From the NCBI GenBank assembly GCA_964542875.1, contig CAZIWA010000099.1, positions 1 to 21,516 of the forward strand: a DNA stretch of 21,516 bases, written 5' to 3'. The notes beneath the pieces are model-generated. The model did not search any database, was not told the origin of the DNA, and saw only the letters and a list, made by a program, of their open reading frames with translations. A program made the position numbers and the translations under genes. The stretch's first letter is position 1, and each line of letters begins with the position of its first letter. Shown in pieces: positions 8,801 through 15,595 of the stretch. Origin of the DNA: CAZGOM01 sp964542875 (GTDB lineage: Bacteria > Planctomycetota > Phycisphaerae > Phycisphaerales > Phycisphaeraceae).

Positions 8801-9864
8801 GCCCGGTGCGTGGTCGTCCCCAGTGTCAGCAGCACCACCATGATCCCGCCCGAAAGCAGCGCGCCCCCCAGCCCGATTCCCCACGCCCCGGAAGATGGAA
8901 TCGCCCGAAACTTTGGCGTCGTCGTCAGCACCAGTGTCCACTTGCGCCCGCCGATCTCCACCCATGTGACTTTCCGAAACAACCGGCCCACGTACGACGC
9001 CTGAGAAGGGCTCCCGTCGAACTTCGCCAGGTGCGCGTCATCGTCGTACACCAGGTTCCTTGAATCCGCTTCCTCGCCGTCAAAAACCTCAAAATCGATT
9101 TCCCGGTCCGCCACATCTCCCGCGCCCTTGAAAATCCGGCTCGACAGCAGCGGCATATACACCCAGCCCTCAAGATTCGTCCGCCGTTCCTCAGGTGTAT
9201 TGACCGGCGCATTATTCTTGTACACCGGCAGCAGGAACAAAAATCCCGGGCCCTCCTGGTCATTCTGCACCAGCGTCACATGTTCAGAAAGGCTTGCCTC
9301 CCCGGTCTCCATCGCCCGCTCCGCCACTTCACGCCGTTGCGGGTCCTGCGCCAGGTCATACCCCATCGCGCTGAAATTCACTTCGATCGGCTCCAGATAT
9401 TCGACCACGTAGTAAGAGCCCATGTTCCCTTCGGACTTCAGTACGAAATTCGGCGCTTCATCCTTGCGCGTGCGTTCCAGGAATTGATCTTTTTCCGCCC
9501 TGGGCACCCGACGCACAAACCCCAGTCCCACCGCGCCGGGAAACTCCTCCGGCAGATTCCGGGAACGCACCAGCGCGCGAAACTCCTTACGCTCTACAAA
9601 ATCGCTCGCCGCAAACACGCTCCGTGTTCCCATCAGGCCATAGCGGTACACCCCCACCCGCCGAATGATTTCACTCTTCACACGGTCCGTTAATCCCGCA
9701 AACTTCAGTTCATCCGCCTTGTACGCCTGCTCACGGTCCCACAGCACCGCCAGCCCGGTCAGCAAAAGCCCAAGCAATCCAGCCAGCACCGGCCACAGCA
9801 GCACCCGCTTGGGCATCTGCCCCACCATCACCAGCGCTGATTCCTCGTGGGGATACTGGTCCAT
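5803..9864 (-). CDS. Membrane hybrid sensor histidine kinase (CHASE - 3 PAS - HisKA - HATPase - receiver - HPt)
   Basis: A multidomain phosphorelay sensor, numbered here from the ATG at 9864 (1353 residues). A membrane segment (20-42) leads to an extracytoplasmic CHASE-type ligand domain (about 60-290, with FPGAVGLGFVRRV and GPGFLFLLPVY), then a second membrane segment (about 328-350). Three PAS domains follow (about 365-480, 490-610, 615-740). The kinase core has the phospho-acceptor His768 in NMSHEIRTPM, N-box VNLVGNAIKFT, DTGIG and GGTGLGLRISKRL. A receiver domain carries Asp1086 in LVLMDMQMP and Lys1136 in TAKP. An Ala/Lys/Glu-rich helical linker (about 1178-1248) joins it to a C-terminal HPt domain with His1295 in LAHQLAGSAGSYG. 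The frame is open back to a TTG at 9984, and ATG 9828, with GAGGA upstream, is another possible start; no clear ribosome site precedes 9864. The cognate response regulator is not evident; the gene lies upstream of the Ogl-like gene. Confidence 0.92.
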   Translation of the reverse strand: MDQYPHEESALVMVGQMPKRVLLWPVLAGLLGLLLTGLAVLWDREQAYKADELKFAGLTDRVKSEIIRRVGVYRYGLMGTRSVFAASDFVERKEFRALVRSRNLPEEFPGAVGLGFVRRVPRAEKDQFLERTRKDEAPNFVLKSEGNMGSYYVVEYLEPIEVNFSAMGYDLAQDPQRREVAERAMETGEASLSEHVTLVQNDQEGPGFLFLLPVYKNNAPVNTPEERRTNLEGWVYMPLLSSRIFKGAGDVADREIDFEVFDGEEADSRNLVYDDDAHLAKFDGSPSQASYVGRLFRKVTWVEIGGRKWTLVLTTTPKFRAIPSSGAWGIGLGGALLSGGIMVVLLTLGTTTHRAKLLAQGMTRDMHRLALVAENTTNAVVITDAVGHIDWVNNGFMKVTGYSLEQVQGQLFASFLNSDVADKQAIESLTKAISNGEECRLELVCRAQLGREYVVDIEVQPVRNETLTIIGFVVVETDITAQITHRNQLASIFRAMAEGLVVQSVDGSTINCNPEAERILGLTREQILSRTSASAAWNVVDEQGAPWPPEKLPTVVTLKTGEAVRGATLGLRQPDGSIRWISVNTQAIRSADGRVEAAVATFSDITRQIKATADLDIKERMLRTMIDQSRQFAGMLTLDGTVVDVNRTALTFAGVKNKADVVGKPFWKGPWWKHSEQLQEWLKGAIARAARGETVRSQTTHPDVNGAIHFVDFTITPVMSADGKVIMLIPEGWDVTESKLAADALGQARDAADTATKSKSEFLANMSHEIRTPMTAILGYTDLLAEEWDHGLTPRQRLEYIATIKRNGEHLLSIINDILDLSKIETGKMTVERIDTYPDQIIHDVMSLMYVKAQAKGLKLEAQNITALPERIQSDPLRLRQILVNLVGNAIKFTEVGGVTIRVMMDKTTTGTPILKFEVRDTGIGLTQEQVSRLFGAFEQADASTTRRFGGTGLGLRISKRLAEMLAGDITVSSTPGNGSTFTLSLATGPLDGVPMIEQGQTSQVVRESIATAARPDEGTLLLGVRILMAEDGPDNQRLVAHHLRKAGATVTIVENGELAVRAFSKDGTVDGRLNPKPEFDLVLMDMQMPIMDGYTATRLLRTKGSTVPIIALTAHAMAGDADKCLDAGCDDYTAKPIDRAKLIGICAAWIGRDRSFTSQDSGVTRTEASSTMRTASAADVAKAEAAKAAAAAKDQAAKEQAAREQTARELATKITAAKAEAARAEAAKIEAEKAKAEKAKEAAKPSEVLISTMIDDEGLVELIGDFVARLPERAQEVRQHLAKGQYEELARLAHQLAGSAGSYGYPTITDTARTVETMLRKGQTDLEMLNPACEGLIRLCLMAHAGFDAKGA

Positions 9865-10269
9865 TGATGACGGAATACGCTGCTTCCCCGCGTTTGATCT
9901 GGATTTAGCTTCCAATGCCTGTTTCCCAAGATGACCCACAGGTAGCGACAGCGCCCGGGCGTTCCCGAACAAAACTGCCCCCAACCCCGTACTCCATCAA
10001 ACTTGCCCAAACATCCCGGCAATCTTGCAGACTTCCCAATCCGGCCGGGCTCGGCATTTCTTCTCACAGTCTACCCCACCCCCCCCACCCCCTTCCACCC
10101 GCCTCATCCACGCATCTTCAAATCACGCCCCAAATAAATACGCCCGGCGGACCATGGGTCACGCCGGGCGCTTCCGGGGGCAATTGTTTTTCTCACTCAG
10201 GGCGCTCATCGCCCCTCTGTCACAAGCATAGGCCCCGCCTCTGGCAAGTCGAGCCCACACCCAAGTTTT
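9865..10269. other. Intergenic region between kinase and deoxyhypusine synthase-family genes
   Basis: About 400 bases containing the minus-strand terminator of the upstream gene (10131-10170) and a strongly C-rich tract (G-rich on the minus strand) at 10074-10100. The first 120 bases may be coding if the kinase starts at TTG 9984. The kinase promoter must lie roughly between 9870 and 10130, but no clear -35/-10 pair is visible. Confidence 0.5.
10131..10170 (-). terminator. Terminator of the deoxyhypusine synthase-family gene
   Basis: Stem CGCCCGGCG / CGCCGGGCG (10141-10149 and 10162-10170) enclosing a smaller GACC/GGTC stem around ATG, with one bulged A. On the minus strand the exit reads TATTTATTTG, a reasonable T-rich tail. 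It lies about 100 bases past the stop codon at 10270. Confidence 0.75.
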
Positions 10270-11241
10270 TTAATGCCCGAGCACCATCGCGAAAATCAGC
10301 GGCGCAACAATCGTCGCGTCGGAGTTGATCGCAAACTTCGGCGTCGTTTCATCCAGCTTGCCCCACGTGATCTTCTCCGTCGGGTTCGCACCCGAGTAAG
10401 ACCCGTAAGACTCATTGGTGTCCGTGATCTGGCAGAAGTACGACCAGAACGGCACATCGATCTCCATGTCCTGCTGCAGCATCGGCACCACGCAGATCGG
10501 AAAGTCGCCGGCGATGCCCCCGCCGATCTGGAAGAAGCCCACGCCGTGCCGGGCGCAGTTGGCCTGGTACCACTTGGACACCAGCATCATCATCTCGATG
10601 CCGTTCTTCATCGTGTTGGGTTTGATCTCCCCGCGCAGGCAGTAGCCCGTGAAGATATTCCCCAGGGTGGAGTCTTCCCAGCCCGGGGTGAAAATCGGAA
10701 TGTTCTTCTCCGCCGCCGCCAGCACCCAGGAGTCCTTGGGGTCGATCTGGTAGTACTGCTTCAGCACGCCCGAGCGCACCAGTTCATAGAAATATTCAAA
10801 CGGCAGCTTCGCTTCGCCGGCCTTCTCGGCCTTCTTCCAAAGCTCCACGATGTGTTTTTCGATGCGCCGGATCGCTTCGTGTTCGGGAATGCAGGTGTCC
10901 GTCACCCGGTTAAGGTGCTTGTCCAGCAGTTTGCGTTCATCGGCCGGCGTCAGGTCCCGGTAGTGGGGAATGCGCACGTAGTGGTCATGCGCCACGAGGT
11001 TGAAGATGTCTTCTTCGAGGTTGTTGGCGGAGCAGGAGATCGCATGCACCTTGTCCTGCCGGATCATTTCCGCCAGGGAAAGCCCGATCTCCGCCGTGCT
11101 CATGGCGCCGCCCATGGCCAGCAGCATCTTCTTGCCTTCACCCAGGTGCTTCTTATAACCCTCTGCCGCATCGACCACGGTCGCCGCGTTGAAGTGCCGG
11201 TAGTGATGCTTCATGAAGTTCGAAATAGGACCGCTTGCCAT
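10270..11241 (-). CDS. Deoxyhypusine synthase-family protein (bacterial type)
   Basis: A 323-residue NAD-dependent enzyme of the deoxyhypusine synthase (DHS) family. In eukaryotes and archaea DHS transfers the aminobutyl group of spermidine to a lysine of eIF5A/aIF5A; bacteria lack that target, so the bacterial members must act elsewhere, and plant relatives make homospermidine. The lysine that forms the enzyme intermediate in human DHS (Lys329) corresponds to Lys295 in ITWGKL, with Trp293, Glu289 and the SGANP turn also kept. Further family blocks are SNNLEEDIFNLVAHDHY-like (SANNLEEDIFNLVAHD), YQIDPKDSWVLAAAEKN, PGWEDSTLGN and FFQIGGGIAGDFPICVVPML. By my manual alignment human His288 and Asp316 correspond to Phe247 and Tyr282, suggesting a different substrate. 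The start is supported by GAGGA eight bases upstream. Function is probably polyamine-related, but I cannot say which reaction. It is monocistronic, with its own terminator. Confidence 0.9.
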   Translation of the reverse strand: MASGPISNFMKHHYRHFNAATVVDAAEGYKKHLGEGKKMLLAMGGAMSTAEIGLSLAEMIRQDKVHAISCSANNLEEDIFNLVAHDHYVRIPHYRDLTPADERKLLDKHLNRVTDTCIPEHEAIRRIEKHIVELWKKAEKAGEAKLPFEYFYELVRSGVLKQYYQIDPKDSWVLAAAEKNIPIFTPGWEDSTLGNIFTGYCLRGEIKPNTMKNGIEMMMLVSKWYQANCARHGVGFFQIGGGIAGDFPICVVPMLQQDMEIDVPFWSYFCQITDTNESYGSYSGANPTEKITWGKLDETTPKFAINSDATIVAPLIFAMVLGH

Positions 11242-11331
11242 GGTTGATTTCCTCGCTGTTTTGAAGGTTGAAGAGTGTACCGGAATTTCATTCGAATTGC
11301 GTCAGCCGGCCTCAACAATGCCAAAATCCAG

Positions 11332-11366
11332 GCGGCGCAGCACGCCCCGCGGGCGTGCTGCGCCGC
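11332..11366 (-). terminator. Long hairpin, probable terminator downstream of the hydrolase fragment
   Basis: A perfect 16-bp stem GCGGCGCAGCACGCCC / GGGCGTGCTGCGCCGC (11332-11347 and 11351-11366) with a CGC loop. On the minus strand the stem is followed by TGGATTTTGG, a short T-run. It lies 23 bases past the stop of the hydrolase fragment and about 90 bases before the start of the deoxyhypusine synthase-family gene, so it separates the two units. Confidence 0.75.
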
Positions 11367-11388
11367 GACATCTTCCATTGCGCAGTCA

Positions 11389-11792
11389 TCACATCCCTTC
11401 ACCACCGACTTCCAATGCCGGCACCTTGCGCCTGATGGTCTTGCGGTCCAGCCCCCGGAGAATATCGCGCATCAGCTCGATGGTCGCCGGAACTTCAAAA
11501 TAGGCCGAGTGGATGCCAGACCGCAGGTCTTCAAAAAACGGCGTGCAATCCACCTCGCATATATTGTCGGGCACGTCGCAGTGGGCATCGAGCCCGGAAC
11601 GCCCCAGCCGACGCTTGCCGAAATGCTTCATCCCCGCAGACAAACCCAGCACAGAATCCCGTTCGCTGTAAAGCGCGGTAACCCGGTAAGTCAGATTGGC
11701 GATGGCGTCGCCATCTCCTTTTTCGATGCTCTCGCCCGATTTGAAGATGTCATTGTCCACATCCGCCGCCACCATGATCATCTGGTTGAACA
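11389..11792 (-). CDS. C-terminal fragment of a DUF900-like alpha/beta hydrolase, interrupted by assembly gap
   Basis: The visible part (first internal Met at 11781, frame open into the gap) encodes MIMVAADVDNDIF, then VTALYSERDSVLGLSAGM and GIHSAYFEVPATIELMRDIL. This order is typical of the C-terminal third of DUF900-type alpha/beta hydrolases: a strand ending in the catalytic-acid region, then the strand with YSERD, then the final His (HSAYF). The nucleophile region (GHSMG-like) is not seen. If the N gap is removed by merging the identical 55-bp flanks, the frame continues to 11996 and adds GLQPLLLSLFNQ, which fits the family, but then meets a TAA at 11997-11999. No frame upstream of that point encodes the missing half, so the gene is either truncated or misassembled. 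Function is unknown; the family is only described as putative hydrolases. Confidence 0.6.
11738..11792. repeat. 55-bp direct repeat, left copy (contig-end overlap)
   Basis: Identical base for base to 11893-11947. It ends exactly where the run of N begins, as expected for two contig ends that share a 55-mer in a de Bruijn graph rather than for a genuine genomic repeat. Confidence 0.95.
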
Positions 11793-11892
11793 NNNNNNNN
11801 NNNNNNNNNNNNNNNNNNNNNNNNNNNNNNNNNNNNNNNNNNNNNNNNNNNNNNNNNNNNNNNNNNNNNNNNNNNNNNNNNNNNNNNNNNNN
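11793..11892. other. Assembly gap (100 N)
   Basis: Exactly 100 undetermined bases, a conventional scaffold spacer of unknown true length. Because the flanks overlap by 55 bp the real distance is probably negative, i.e. the gap is likely spurious. No gene should be drawn across it without merging the flanks. Confidence 0.97.
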
Positions 11893-11947
11893 GATTTGAA
11901 GATGTCATTGTCCACATCCGCCGCCACCATGATCATCTGGTTGAACA
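11893..11947. repeat. 55-bp direct repeat, right copy (contig-end overlap)
   Basis: Identical to 11738-11792 and starts at the first base after the gap. Beyond its right end the minus-strand hydrolase frame continues for 16 codons before a stop. Confidence 0.95.
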
Positions 11948-12158
11948 GGCTCAACAGAAGCGGCTGGAGTCCCGAGAAGTCAAACGCAATGCGGAATTAG
12001 ATGAATGTTGACACTAACCAGTTGTATTATCCAGGATTCATCCGTCGACTCAAGCCATTTTTTCACTCGGCCCGCTCTTGTTCCGGACTCTTCACCGCGC
12101 TTGCCTGTTACAATAAACTTTGTCCTCAATTCCCGCTTACCTTTATCGGTCTTTAAAC

Positions 12159-12677
12159 GTGACCCAAAAACTCCGCGTACTTTTCATTTGCATGGGAAAT
12201 GCCAATCGCAGCCAGATGGCCGAAGGATTCGCACGCGCTCTAAAGTCCGACTCCATCGAAGCTTACTCCGCAGGCCTTCTCCCTGGGGAACTTGGCCCCA
12301 TGACCATTCAATCCATGGCCATGGCGGGCGTCGACATCTCCAATCACCGCTCCAAGCACGTCGAAGAATTCATCAACGCCTCCATCGACTACGCCGTCGT
12401 CCTCTGCCCCGTCGTCCAGAAACAAACCCCCTGGCTCTCCCACAAATTCAAAGTCCTCCACATCCCCTTTGACGATCCCCCGACCGTCGCCCACAGGCTG
12501 CCGACCGACGAAGAAAAGCTGACCGTCTATCACCGCGTCCGTGACGAAATAAAAGCCTTCGTCCTCACCCTCCCAGGCGGCCTCATCAACCTCGAAAACC
12601 GCATGAAGCTCGAAGCCTCCGAGCGCGCCATGGCTCAGTTCGCCGCGCCCAAACGCAAGAAATGGTTCTTCTTCTAA
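12159..12677 (+). CDS. Low-molecular-weight protein tyrosine phosphatase / arsenate reductase-fold protein
   Basis: A 172-residue cytoplasmic protein of the LMW-PTP/ArsC superfamily, whose members hydrolyse phosphotyrosine or reduce arsenate using a P-loop cysteine. Numbering from GTG 12159, the CX5R signature is Cys11-Met-Gly-Asn-Ala-Asn-Arg17 followed by SQMAEGFARAL, which is closer to ArsC than to classical LMW-PTP. A DDPP segment (105-108) supplies the general-acid Asp. Cys83 in VVLCPVV matches the second redox cysteine of thioredoxin-coupled ArsC, but the third cysteine a few residues on is absent (QKQTPWL), so arsenate reduction by the three-cysteine relay is doubtful. The tail is basic and aromatic (KRKKWFFF). 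The frame is open to a TTG at 12120; GTG 12159 gives the usual short lead before the first strand, but neither start has a good ribosome site. No arsenic genes are nearby. Confidence 0.85.
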   Translation: MTQKLRVLFICMGNANRSQMAEGFARALKSDSIEAYSAGLLPGELGPMTIQSMAMAGVDISNHRSKHVEEFINASIDYAVVLCPVVQKQTPWLSHKFKVLHIPFDDPPTVAHRLPTDEEKLTVYHRVRDEIKAFVLTLPGGLINLENRMKLEASERAMAQFAAPKRKKWFFF

Positions 12678-12929
12678 ACCCCGCCAAGGTGACAGCGTTT
12701 GCCGACTTCCCACGCGCCCGGCTCGCCGGGTGATGGAAGAGTCACGTATCCATGAGTAAGTTCAATGAAGATTCATGCATGATTGGGCCGTGGCCTCCAC
12801 TGACCTCGACTTTCTCAAAGCCCCCCGTCACCCGATACCCCGACCACCCGGGCGCGTTGGGTCGCGGGCGCACGGGCCTTTGATATTTCCAAATGCTTTT
12901 ACCCCGCCCCTCCCGGGTAACATGCTCGC

Positions 12930-14930
12930 ATGAACTCATCTTCCGGCTGGAAACAAGCCGCTCTTGCGGGCCTGCTCCTTGCCCTGCTGAACCTGGCCAA
13001 ACCCCTCGTCGTCGATGACGGCATCTTCATCCAGGTCGCGTGGAACATCCTTTCCCACCCCCTGGACCCGGTCGGCTTTGAAACCGTCTTCCGTGGCATC
13101 CGTGAGCCCGCCTCATGGTTTCCCGCACCGCCCGTCGTCCCCTACTGGCTTGCCGGTTCCATGGCCCTGGGCGGCGATTCTGAAGTCTGGCTTAAGCTCG
13201 CCTTCATGCCATGGGCCTTCTTCTTTGCAGCCGGCGCATGGCTTCTCTCGCGCCGATTCCTCTCCCGCACCAGTACGCCTTTCCTCTGGACGGTCTGCCT
13301 CTCCCCCGTCGTTGTGCCCGCCATCAACCTCATGACCGACATCCCCGCCATCGCCCTCGGCCTTATCGCCCTGGCGCTCTGGTTTAAAGCGGTCCTCCAA
13401 ACCTGGGATGGCTTCACCATCGCTCCCGTGCCCGACCGCAAATGGGCCTGCTGGGCAGGTGTCCTTCTGGGCCTCGCCTGCCTCACCAAGCTCTCTGCGG
13501 TTTCCCTGGTTCCCGCCATCCTCCTCATGGCCCTGGCCATCGGCCCGCAGGCCTTCGCCGCCGCCGCCGTCACAGCCGTCATCGCCATTGCCTTCCCCAT
13601 CGCATGGGAATTGTTTTACTGGTTCCATAACGGGATCTCCCCTGTCGCTTTCCAGATCGCCCACCCTCCGCACCCCAAGAGCTGGCCGGGTGTCGCCCTG
13701 GGCAATCTTGCCCACTTGGGCGTTGCCGGTCTGGGCCTGGGCTTGGTGCTTCTCTGGGCGCTCACGCGCAGTGCTGTGGCCACCTGGCTCGCCGTTCTCT
13801 TTTTCGCTGGTTTCACCGCCCTGCTGGCTTACGTGGAAGTCTCCTTCGCCTACACCCTCGCAGCCACCCTCTTTACCCTCGGCCTCATCCTCTGGGCGGC
13901 GCTGAAACAATGGCGCACTCAACCTCCTTCAGACGCCCCATCTCCGCTCAAATTCAACCTCAGCATCGAATCCCTTCTTCTCCTGTGGCTCGCGCTGGAG
14001 TTCTCCTGCGCATGGGTCATCTCCCCTTTCCCCGCCGCACGCCGGGTCATCCTGCTTGTCATTATCCTTGCCCTGCTGGCCTGGCGGCTTGCCGAACGCA
14101 GGCTCCAGGCTGACCCGCTGCCCACTGGCCAACGCCACGCCCTCACCGCTGCCGGCATCGCCGCCGCCGCCCTCGGGTTGCTCTTCTTCACCGTCGATTA
14201 CACCTATGCCTTTGATGTCCGCGCCGCCATCACCCAGGCCCGCGTGCAAAACCCAGCCACCGACTCAAACCCGCAAAACATCTGGTTCGTCGGCAACTGG
14301 AGCGGCGCCTACTACTCCCGCCAGGCCGCCTTCCTCGACACCCTCCCAAACGAAAGCGTAATGGAGCCCGGTCAGAAACTCGTCATCGCCGAGGACGGCC
14401 TTTTCATCCCCAACTACAAACTCCCCGCCAGCGCCGTCTCCCTCATCAACCGCATCCCAAGCCCTCCTGGCCCCGGCTACTCCCTCCTCCACGGTTACTA
14501 CGCAGGCAACTACCCCCTGCACCACCGCACCACGCCGCACATCACTCTCGCGGTTTACGACATCGTCAAGCCGTTCGTATTTGAAACCCTCACCCCCGGC
14601 GAAACCCTGCTCTGGCGTGCCTTCGATGCCCACCACCCCATCGCCCCCGGCGATGCCCGTCCCTTCCTCACCGCAGTCCTGGCCCACCAGCCGGCCGACC
14701 TTCCGCGCGCAATGCAACTGCTTGCGGATTCAACGCCCCTCTGCCTTGAACCCGCCCTCATGCACCCCGATGCCAACGTCAGGGCAGCAACCCTCAAGCA
14801 GCTCAGCCTCACCCCGCCGCCGCCGGCGCTCGCCCCCCGCTTTATCCCACTGCTGGAGTTCCTCTCAACCAACGACTCCACGGAACCAAACCGCCAGGCC
14901 GCCAAGGCGGCCCTGCAAACGCTTCATTGA
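12930..14930 (+). CDS. Polytopic GT-C type glycosyltransferase (GT39/ArnT-like) with soluble C-terminal domain
   Basis: A 666-residue integral membrane protein. Residues 10-425 contain roughly ten to twelve hydrophobic segments; the first is followed by an extracytoplasmic loop with paired acidic residues (Asp29-Asp30 in VVDDGIF), the usual GT-C catalytic-loop signature, and a second loop has LMTDIP (Asp139), as seen in ArnT/PMT-type enzymes that move sugars from polyprenyl-phosphate donors. SPFPAARRVILLV (367-379) matches the late conserved loop of the family. Residues about 430-570 form a soluble, presumably periplasmic part, and 580-666 contain HPDANVRAATLKQLSL and NRQAAKAALQTL, reminiscent of HEAT repeats. 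Donor and acceptor cannot be read from the sequence. The ATG at 12930 is preceded only by a weak GGG. The stop codon lies inside the end of the convergent GNAT-like gene (7-bp overlap), with no terminator between them. Confidence 0.8.
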   Translation: MNSSSGWKQAALAGLLLALLNLAKPLVVDDGIFIQVAWNILSHPLDPVGFETVFRGIREPASWFPAPPVVPYWLAGSMALGGDSEVWLKLAFMPWAFFFAAGAWLLSRRFLSRTSTPFLWTVCLSPVVVPAINLMTDIPAIALGLIALALWFKAVLQTWDGFTIAPVPDRKWACWAGVLLGLACLTKLSAVSLVPAILLMALAIGPQAFAAAAVTAVIAIAFPIAWELFYWFHNGISPVAFQIAHPPHPKSWPGVALGNLAHLGVAGLGLGLVLLWALTRSAVATWLAVLFFAGFTALLAYVEVSFAYTLAATLFTLGLILWAALKQWRTQPPSDAPSPLKFNLSIESLLLLWLALEFSCAWVISPFPAARRVILLVIILALLAWRLAERRLQADPLPTGQRHALTAAGIAAAALGLLFFTVDYTYAFDVRAAITQARVQNPATDSNPQNIWFVGNWSGAYYSRQAAFLDTLPNESVMEPGQKLVIAEDGLFIPNYKLPASAVSLINRIPSPPGPGYSLLHGYYAGNYPLHHRTTPHITLAVYDIVKPFVFETLTPGETLLWRAFDAHHPIAPGDARPFLTAVLAHQPADLPRAMQLLADSTPLCLEPALMHPDANVRAATLKQLSLTPPPPALAPRFIPLLEFLSTNDSTEPNRQAAKAALQTLH

Positions 14931-15388
14931 TCGTCATCCCCAAAGTTGTCGTCATCATCTTCAGAATTACCATAGTCATCCTTGTCGGGATCAACTTCCG
15001 GAAGAATCAATCCTTTTTTCCTCATCCGTGCCACGAATCCCACGGCATCTCCCGTCAAATGACTCCCATCGTCCCGTCGCTGCCCATCATTATCTTGGGC
15101 ACAGATCTCCGCTTCATGGTATTCCGCAAAGAATCTCAATATTGCTTCCCCGATCCCTTGACGTTTATATGAATTCCCCTGTTTATCAAGGAAGCAATAG
15201 GTCAATAGATACAACCATTTCCCCGGTACCATACTTTCATCCCGGAACCTGAAGCAGCCGATCTCCTTGCCATCAGCCGAGTATGCAAATACAGCGTCTG
15301 CTCCCATCGGTTCCAACTCCAGCTTAACCGTTCGTCCGTCTCGCAACCGGTACCAGCGAACCTCTGCCAAATCCTCAATTAATTCCAT
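14924..15388 (-). CDS. GNAT-like N-acetyltransferase with acidic tail
   Basis: A 154-residue protein resembling GNAT acetyltransferases, which transfer acetyl from acetyl-CoA. The CoA-binding motif A appears as YKRQGIGEAILRFFAEYH (about residues 74-91), preceded by strand WLYLLTYCFLD. A block DDGSHLTGDAVGFVARMRKK follows, which I recall from small uncharacterised GNAT proteins. The last 20 or so residues are highly acidic (DPDKDDYGNSEDDDDNFGDD), a low-complexity tail not expected in the fold. The ATG has GAGG about five bases upstream. The gene ends tail-to-tail with the glycosyltransferase gene, overlapping it by seven bases. The substrate is unknown; the assignment rests on one motif plus fold pattern. 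Confidence 0.6.
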   Translation of the reverse strand: MELIEDLAEVRWYRLRDGRTVKLELEPMGADAVFAYSADGKEIGCFRFRDESMVPGKWLYLLTYCFLDKQGNSYKRQGIGEAILRFFAEYHEAEICAQDNDGQRRDDGSHLTGDAVGFVARMRKKGLILPEVDPDKDDYGNSEDDDDNFGDDDQ

Positions 15389-15522
15389 ATTGCCTCTTTC
15401 TGTTTGTGTTAAAGCATCTGAGAAGACGAATGTATTCCACTTGGTTCATGATGATCAAATAATTCCTCAGGAATCCTGCCGGTGGACTTGCCTTGCCGTT
15501 TGTAGAGCTCACAGCTCCGCCC

Positions 15523-15564
15523 CGCTTAAAAACAACCCGGCCTCCGAATAACTCGGAGGCCGGG
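15523..15564 (-). terminator. Rho-independent terminator after the GH17-GT2 gene
   Basis: A perfect 12-bp stem CCCGGCCTCCGA / TCGGAGGCCGGG (15536-15547 and 15553-15564) with an ATAAC loop. On the minus strand the stem is followed by TTGTTTTTAAGC, a classic T-tract. It lies about 30 bases past the stop codon at 15596. Confidence 0.92.
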
Positions 15565-15595
15565 CATCAATTCTTCAGCTTTCAATCAATCAGGC

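Noticed and set aside
10273..11247. A 324-codon plus-strand open frame opposite the deoxyhypusine synthase-family gene
   Set aside because: Fully antisense to a conserved enzyme, with a His/Arg/Leu-rich chance translation.
12008..12030. TTGACA and TATTAT as a promoter for the phosphatase-like gene
   Set aside because: The spacer is only 11 bases, too short for a sigma-70 type promoter, and no alternative pair fits.
12717..12730. CCCGG/CCGGG hairpin after the phosphatase-like gene as a terminator
   Set aside because: A five-pair stem without a T-tract, common by chance in GC-rich sequence.
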